Source: Micromonospora luteifusca
GTDB taxonomy: Bacteria > Actinomycetota > Actinomycetes > Mycobacteriales > Micromonosporaceae
Assembly: GCF_016907275.1 (NCBI RefSeq)
Contig: NZ_JAFBBP010000001.1
Coordinates: 5,446,001-5,510,000 of the forward strand
Length of the DNA stretch: 64,000 nt
Direction: 5' to 3'
Positions 59,961 through 64,000 of this stretch are shown piece after piece. The translations under genes were made by a program, and so were the position numbers. A model generated the notes under the pieces. The model saw only the letters and a list, made by a program, of their open reading frames with translations. It had not been told where the DNA came from and made no database searches. How positions within the stretch are numbered: position 1 is the stretch's first letter; the number at the start of each line of letters is the position of its first letter.

Positions 59961-60743
59961 CTAGTTGGCCGTCCAGCCCCCGTCGAGGGCGATCGACGCG
60001 CCGCTGATGAACGCCGCCGGCGGCGAGCAGAGGTACGCCAGCAACTCGGCCACCTCCTCCGGTTCGATCAGTCGCTTGATCGCGGCTCGGGCCAGCATGA
60101 TCTTCTCGATCACCTCGTCCTCGCCGATGCCGTGACTGGCCGCCTGGTCGGCGATCTGGCTCTCCACCAGGGCGGTGCGCACGTACGCCGGATTGATGCA
60201 GTTCGCGGTGACCCCGTGCGCGGCACCCTCCAGCGCGACCACCTTCGACAGCCCCTCCAGGGCATGCTTCGCCGTGACGTAGGCCGCCTTGTACGGCGAG
60301 GCACGCAGCCCGTGCACCGAGGAGATGTTGACGATCCGCCCCCACCCCCGGGCGTACATGTGTGGCAGCGCTCGGCGGATCAACAGGAACGGCGCCTCCA
60401 CCATCACCCGCTGGATGTACTCGAAGCGCTCGACGGGGAAATCCTGCACCGGCGCGACGTGCTGGAGCCCCGCGTTGTTCACCACGATGTCCACGTCCAC
60501 GTCGAGGCGGTCCACCGCCGCGGCGTCGGACAGGTCGACGCCCTCGGCCCGGCCGCCAGCCTCCGCGGCCACCGCCTTGGCCGCCTCCAGGTTGCGGTCC
60601 ACCACGAGCACCTTGGCGCCGGCCGCGCCCAGCCGCAGGGCGCACGCCCGCCCGATGCCGCTACCGCCCCCGGTGACCAGGGCGGTCCGACCGGCGAGGT
60701 CGACCTGTACGACGTGGGGGACCACCACGGGTTCTGCCGTCAT
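59961..60743 (-). CDS. 3-hydroxybutyrate dehydrogenase-like short-chain dehydrogenase
   Basis: A 260-aa SDR enzyme that would interconvert 3-hydroxybutyrate and acetoacetate with NAD. The cofactor motif is TGGGSGIG (about residues 24-31), the NNAG motif VVNNAGLQH and the catalytic Ser ... Tyr-x3-Lys in NISSVHG and YVTAKHAL. The Q-H after NNAG and the HGL block are typical of the 3-hydroxybutyrate subgroup. The ATG at 60743 starts the family N-terminus; the frame stays open to 62315 only through repeats. Transcribed with the PucR-type gene. Confidence 0.87.
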   Translation of the reverse strand: MTAEPVVVPHVVQVDLAGRTALVTGGGSGIGRACALRLGAAGAKVLVVDRNLEAAKAVAAEAGGRAEGVDLSDAAAVDRLDVDVDIVVNNAGLQHVAPVQDFPVERFEYIQRVMVEAPFLLIRRALPHMYARGWGRIVNISSVHGLRASPYKAAYVTAKHALEGLSKVVALEGAAHGVTANCINPAYVRTALVESQIADQAASHGIGEDEVIEKIMLARAAIKRLIEPEEVAELLAYLCSPPAAFISGASIALDGGWTAN

Positions 60744-60836
60744 GGCGCAAGAAGTTACGAGCTGTGTGCTCCCCGGCACATGGGCCAGCAACACATACTC
60801 CGCACCAAAGCTGTGTGGCCCCACCCGCACCCGCCG

Positions 60837-60900
60837 CCCACCCACACCCCCGCCCACCCACACCCCCGCCCACCCGCACTCGCGCCCACCCGCACTCGCG
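60837..60900. repeat. 16-bp tandem repeat (4 copies) with G-quadruplex potential
   Basis: Two copies of CCCACCCACACCCCCG (60837-60852, 60853-60868) are followed by two of CCCACCCGCACTCGCG (60869-60884, 60885-60900). The minus strand carries many GGG runs and could form G-quadruplexes. It lies about 95 nt upstream of the 3-hydroxybutyrate dehydrogenase start, on that gene's sense strand. Confidence 0.75.
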
Positions 60901-61006
60901 CCCGCCCACTGCCGCCCCCGCCGGCACCCACCGGCCGTCGGCCCCCGCACCTTGCCCGCCTGCCGCCTCGGGCTGGCCGCCCCGGCCGACCTTCCCCGGT
61001 CAAGAT

Positions 61007-61074
61007 CCGCGCACTTTCGGTGAAGTTGCTGCCTCACGGCGCGCTGAGGCAGCAACTTCACCAAAAGTGCGCGG
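61007..61074. repeat. 68-nt near-perfect palindrome
   Basis: Two 30-nt arms (61007-61036 and 61045-61074) match at 29 of 30 positions around the 8-nt loop CGGCGCGC. The arms begin CCGCGCACTTTCGGTGAAG and end TTGCTGCCTCA. It lies in a 579-nt gap between the 3-hydroxybutyrate dehydrogenase gene and ruvC that otherwise holds the 16-bp tandem repeat and GC-rich filler without a recognisable gene. It looks like a REP/MITE-type element or a very strong terminator. Confidence 0.8.
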
Positions 61075-61322
61075 GCCATGGCCATGGAGCGGCGTGTGGC
61101 GCGGCGCCCGCAACGTCGCGCTCGCCCCGCCCTGCCCCGCTCCCGCCCACGTTCCCGCTCCCGCCCCGGCCTTTGACGCCACACGGGGCGCTGATGCTCT
61201 ACAGGGCGTGAGGGTGCGCGGGCGCCCCTCGGAGGGTGAGGGCGTGTCCCGTGGGGCCGGTGGGAAGGGCGGCAGTTAGGGTGTCGAACACACGTACTGC
61301 TGACGGTGGGGGAGGGTGCGGC

Positions 61323-61850
61323 GTGCGGGTGTTGGGGGTGGACCCGGGGTTGACTCGGTGCGGGGTGGGCGTGGTCGAGGGTGTGCCCGGTCGTCCCTGC
61401 ACTCTGATCGCCTACTACGTGGTCTACACCGACCCGGCCGACGACCTGTCGCTGCGCCTGCTGCACCTGGACCGGTCGCTGACCGACCTCGTCGCCGAGC
61501 ACCAGCCGGAGAGCGTCGCCGTCGAGCGGGTGTTCAGCCAGCACAATGTGCGCACGGTGATGGGCACCGCGCAGGCCAGCGGCATTGCCGTGTTGGCCGG
61601 GGCGCGTGCCGGGTTGCCGGTGCAGACGTACACCCCGAGTGAGGTGAAGGCGGCCGTGACCGGGTCCGGTCAGGCCGACAAGGCGCAGGTGACCGCCATG
61701 GTGACGAGGCTGTTGCGGCTGGCCGAGCCACCGAAGCCGGCCGACGCCGCCGACGCGCTCGCCCTGGCCATCTGCCATGTGTGGCGCGGTGGGACCCGCT
61801 CCAAGCTGGCCGCGGCAGCCGACCGGGCACGACGAGGAGGAGCACGATGA
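61323..61850 (+). CDS. ruvC: Holliday junction endonuclease RuvC
   Basis: A 175-aa resolvase that cuts Holliday junctions in recombinational repair. It has the RNase H-like acidic residues in [20 protein letters not shown] and [13 protein letters not shown]. The GTG at 61323 gives the family N-terminus; the frame opens earlier at 61236 without similarity. It overlaps ruvA by 4 bp (ATGA). Confidence 0.97.
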   Translation: MRVLGVDPGLTRCGVGVVEGVPGRPCTLIAYYVVYTDPADDLSLRLLHLDRSLTDLVAEHQPESVAVERVFSQHNVRTVMGTAQASGIAVLAGARAGLPVQTYTPSEVKAAVTGSGQADKAQVTAMVTRLLRLAEPPKPADAADALALAICHVWRGGTRSKLAAAADRARRGGAR

Positions 61851-62449
61851 TCGCCAGCGTGCGCGGCACGGTGACCGCGACGGGTCCGGATCAGGCCGTG
61901 ATCGAGGTCGGCGGTGTCGGCCTCGCCGTGCACTGTGCCCCGGGGACCCTCGCGGAGCTGCGGGTCGGCCAGGTCGCCCGGCTCGCCACCAGCCTGATCG
62001 TGCGGGAAGATTCGCTGACTCTCTACGGCTTCGCCGACGACGACGCCAAGTCACTGTTCGAGTTGCTCCAGACGGCCAGCGGGGTGGGTCCGCGGTTGGC
62101 GCAGGCGGTGCTGGCGGTGCACACCCCGGACGCGGTGCGCAAGGCGATCGCCAACGCTGACACGGCCGCGCTGACCCGGGTGCCCGGGATCGGCAAGAAG
62201 GGCGCCGAACGCCTGGTGCTGGAGCTGCGTGACCGGATCGGCCCGGTGCCGATCGGCGCCGACGGCGTGACCGGGGTGACCCGTGGAAGCTGGCCCGACC
62301 AGGTTCGGCAGGCACTTGTCGGGCTGGGCTGGACAGCTGGTCAGGCCGATCAGGCGGTGGCTGCCGTGGCGGAGACGATCGAGGGCGAGACGCCGCCGGT
62401 GCCGGTCCTGCTCAAGCAGGCCATCCGCCTGCTTGGCCGTACCCGATGA
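61847..62449 (+). CDS. ruvA: Holliday junction branch-migration protein RuvA
   Basis: A 200-aa DNA-binding subunit. The N-terminal OB domain (about 1-62; MIASVRGTV ... LYGFAD), helix-hairpin-helix domain (about 70-140; [34 protein letters not shown]) and C-terminal RuvB-binding helices (about 150-200) are all present. It loads RuvB hexamers on Holliday junctions. Confidence 0.97.
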   Translation: MIASVRGTVTATGPDQAVIEVGGVGLAVHCAPGTLAELRVGQVARLATSLIVREDSLTLYGFADDDAKSLFELLQTASGVGPRLAQAVLAVHTPDAVRKAIANADTAALTRVPGIGKKGAERLVLELRDRIGPVPIGADGVTGVTRGSWPDQVRQALVGLGWTAGQADQAVAAVAETIEGETPPVPVLLKQAIRLLGRTR

Positions 62450-62459
62450 GCGCCCGGCC

Positions 62460-62550
62460 GCGAGCCCCGCAGTCGCGAATGAAGAGGGCACGATGAGCGC
62501 GAGGAGTGAGTCGGGTTTGCGAGCCCCGCAGTCGCGAATGAAGAGGGCAC
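62460..62550 (+). repeat. direct repeat of 32 bp in front of ruvB
   Basis: GCGAGCCCCGCAGTCGCGAA followed by TGAAGAGGGCAC occurs identically at 62460-62491 and 62519-62550. Each copy carries an AGAGG ribosome-binding site just before a start codon (ATG 62493; GTG 62552, the ruvB start). The second start belongs to ruvB, so the whole start region is duplicated. Confidence 0.85.
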
Positions 62551-62555
62551 AGTGA
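62493..62555 (+). CDS. 20-codon mini-ORF coupled to ruvB
   Basis: Starts at the first repeat's ATG and encodes [20 protein letters not shown]. Its TGA overlaps the ruvB GTG (GTGA). It may couple ruvA and ruvB translation, or simply be a by-product of the duplication. Confidence 0.4.
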   Translation: MSARSESGLRAPQSRMKRAQ

Positions 62556-63619
62556 GCGAGACCGACGGGCTTGTCTCGGCGTACGTCAGCGACGCGGATC
62601 GGGACGCGGAGGTGACGGTGCGGCCGAAGCGGCTGGCCGAGTTCATCGCCCAGGACCGGGTGCGCGATCAGCTCGACCTGTTGTTGCAGGGCGCGATGCG
62701 GCGGGGGTCGCCACCGGATCACATCCTGCTCTCCGGCCCGCCGGGGTTGGGCAAGACGAGTCTGGCCAACATCGTCGCCGCCGAGTTGGGCGCGGGCATC
62801 CGGGTGACCAGCGGCCCGGCGATCGAGCGTTCCGGGGATCTGGCGGCGATCCTGACCAGTCTCGCCGAGGGCGACGTGCTCTTCATCGACGAGATCCACC
62901 GCATCGCGCGGCCGGCCGAGGAGCTGCTCTACAGCGCCATGGAGGACTTCCGGGTCGACGTGGTGGTCGGCAAGGGGCCGGGGGCGACGGCGATCCCGCT
63001 GGACGTCGAGCCGTTCACCCTGGTGGGCGCGACGACTCGATCGGGTCTGTTGACGGGGCCGATGCGGGACCGGTTCGGCTTCGTCGCGCACCTGGACTTC
63101 TACGCCCCGGCGGATCTGGAGACGCTGTTGCACCGCTCGGCGCGGATTCTCGGCGTGCCGATCACGCCCGAGGGGGCGACCGAGATCGCCGGTCGGTCCC
63201 GGGGCACGCCGCGGATCGCCAACCGGCTGTTGCGCCGGGTCCGCGACTACGCGGAGGTCCGCGCCGACGGGGTGGTCGATCTCGACACCGCCCGTTCCGC
63301 ATTGATCGTGTACGACGTGGACGCGCTCGGGCTGGATCGGCTGGACCGCGCGGTGCTGACGGCCCTGGTCGATTCGTTCCGGGGTGGCCCGGTGGGTCTG
63401 TCCACCCTTGCCGTGGCGGTGGGGGAGCAGCCGGACACGGTCGAGGAGGTCTGTGAGCCGTTCCTGGTCCGCGCGGGTCTGCTGGCCCGTACGCCTCGGG
63501 GGCGGGTGGCCACCGAGGCCGCCTGGCGCCATCTGGGGCGCACTCCACCAAATGGTATCTTTGGTACGGATAGTCCTGCTGTGCCCGATCTGTTCTCCTT
63601 GGACACCGAACAGCCGTGA
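62552..63619 (+). CDS. ruvB: Holliday junction branch-migration helicase RuvB
   Basis: A 355-aa AAA+ motor. Walker A is GPPGLGKTS, Walker [10 protein letters not shown], sensor 1 [10 protein letters not shown] and the arginine finger region RDRFGF. The C-terminal winged helix has [11 protein letters not shown] and [20 protein letters not shown]. It drives branch migration with RuvA. GTG start within the duplicated leader. Confidence 0.98.
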   Translation: MSETDGLVSAYVSDADRDAEVTVRPKRLAEFIAQDRVRDQLDLLLQGAMRRGSPPDHILLSGPPGLGKTSLANIVAAELGAGIRVTSGPAIERSGDLAAILTSLAEGDVLFIDEIHRIARPAEELLYSAMEDFRVDVVVGKGPGATAIPLDVEPFTLVGATTRSGLLTGPMRDRFGFVAHLDFYAPADLETLLHRSARILGVPITPEGATEIAGRSRGTPRIANRLLRRVRDYAEVRADGVVDLDTARSALIVYDVDALGLDRLDRAVLTALVDSFRGGPVGLSTLAVAVGEQPDTVEEVCEPFLVRAGLLARTPRGRVATEAAWRHLGRTPPNGIFGTDSPAVPDLFSLDTEQP

Positions 63620-63711
63620 TGTGAACGTGATCTGTGCCGCATTCGGTGTTCTCAGGTGCAGGGTTTAGACTTCGCCGCGGTCTGTACAGGACGTGAGAAT
63701 CCGCCTCCGCT

Positions 63712-63730
63712 CCGGCACCCCATGTGCCGG
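63712..63730. terminator. small hairpin between ruvB and yajC
   Basis: CCGGCAC-CCCAT-GTGCCGG, a perfect 7-bp stem about 90 nt past the ruvB stop and 29 nt before yajC. It may attenuate read-through or shape the yajC leader. Confidence 0.35.
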
Positions 63731-63759
63731 GCAGGTGGCCAATGGGAAGGTCAGTAACC

Positions 63760-64000
63760 GTGCAGTACTTAGCAGCGGGCAGCGGAGCCGGCGGTTTCAC
63801 GCCGATTCTGATGATCGCCCTGCTCTTCGGCGTCATGTATTTCATGATGATCCGGCCCCAGCAGAAGCGCCGTCGCGAGGCGGAGTCGATGCAGTCCAAC
63901 CTCGGCCCTGGCGACGAGGTCGTGACCATCGGCGGGCTCTACGGCACGGTCACCGGCATCGAGGACGACACCGTCCTGATCGAGGTCGCTCCGGGCGTGC
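63760..64000 (+). CDS. yajC: preprotein translocase subunit YajC (3' partial)
   Basis: The 80 codons before the window ends read QYLAAGSGAGGFTPILMIAL after the GTG, then one membrane helix (about residues 12-31), the RPQQKRRREAE segment and GDEVVTIGGLYGTVTGIEDD, all typical of YajC. YajC associates with SecDF in protein export. secD and secF usually follow, beyond the window. Confidence 0.95.
   Translation, partial: MQYLAAGSGAGGFTPILMIALLFGVMYFMMIRPQQKRRREAESMQSNLGPGDEVVTIGGLYGTVTGIEDDTVLIEVAPGV

Noticed and set aside
60837..60900. Possible CRISPR array
   Set aside because: Units are contiguous 16-mers without unique spacers, and no cas gene is near. It is a minisatellite.
58027..62315. Very long minus-strand frames joining the PucR-type and dehydrogenase genes to upstream sequence
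   Set aside because: The extensions run through neighbouring genes, tandem repeats and the antisense of ruvC/ruvA. Family N-termini are found at 59946 and 60743.
8..63990. Prophage, transposon or integrative element
   Set aside because: No integrase, transposase, phage structural gene, tRNA or attachment-site pair was found anywhere in the window. The accessory genes alone do not show an element.

Overview
The window is high-GC DNA with densely packed genes, frequent GTG starts and many 4-bp ATGA/GTGA gene overlaps. The gene content points to an actinomycete, most likely of the family Micromonosporaceae (Micromonospora or Salinispora type). The main reasons are phosphatidylinositol mannoside (PIM) genes, the Pdx1/Pdx2 type of vitamin B6 synthesis, many Ser/Thr kinases and TetR/PadR regulators, and a pdxS-pdxT-yebC ... 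ruvC-ruvA-ruvB-yajC housekeeping backbone. The family assignment is inference; no rRNA or tRNA gene is present to confirm it.

Layout. 1-6 kb: PIM cluster (pgsA, patA, pimA), a small membrane protein, pdxS-pdxT and yebC. 6-8 kb: cyclase-family hydrolase and DUF402 protein. 8-14 kb (minus strand): NarL/LuxR-type two-component system followed by a NatAB-like ABC exporter, a PadR plus HAAS-like membrane protein pair, and a secreted protein. 14-18 kb: Ser/Thr kinase, LtrA-like protein, ECF sigma factor with an overlapping lipoprotein gene, and a Sua5/YciO protein. 18.9-24.4 kb: dnaE and, convergent to it, an ABC-F gene with a long leader containing two short ORFs. 24.4-25 kb: a decayed VapBC-like pair. 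25-29 kb: CitA/CitB-type two-component system divergent from a dicarboxylate symporter. 29-35.5 kb: accessory stretch with a membrane protein/lipoprotein pair of unknown function, an AraC regulator, another lipoprotein and a Ser/Thr kinase fused to an extracellular ricin-type lectin domain. 35.5-40.5 kb: flavoprotein, FUSC transporter-like protein, class V aminotransferase. 40.5-45.2 kb: acyl-CoA dehydrogenase divergent from tetR-aldehyde dehydrogenase-alcohol dehydrogenase. 45.3-49.2 kb: second PadR/HAAS module and a tetR-flavin monooxygenase operon. 49.2-55.6 kb: SPFH protein, a five-gene branched-chain-amino-acid-type (Liv/HAAT) ABC transporter and a B12-binding-like protein. 55.7-60.7 kb: MFS exporter with its TetR regulator, GAF-PucR regulator and 3-hydroxybutyrate dehydrogenase. 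61.3-64 kb: ruvCAB and the start of yajC.

The most interesting signals are non-coding: three TetR loci with matched operator pairs (41747/42470, 47238/47279, 55595/55643); a two-uORF leader before the ABC-F gene; a 68-nt near-perfect palindrome (61007-61074) and a 54-nt imperfect palindrome (39266-39319) with a related fragment at 47120; a duplicated ribosome-binding/start segment in front of ruvB; and a 16-bp tandem repeat with G-quadruplex potential. About 55 kb lies between yebC and ruvC, which are close neighbours in many actinomycetes. No CRISPR array, transposase, integrase or RNA gene was seen.
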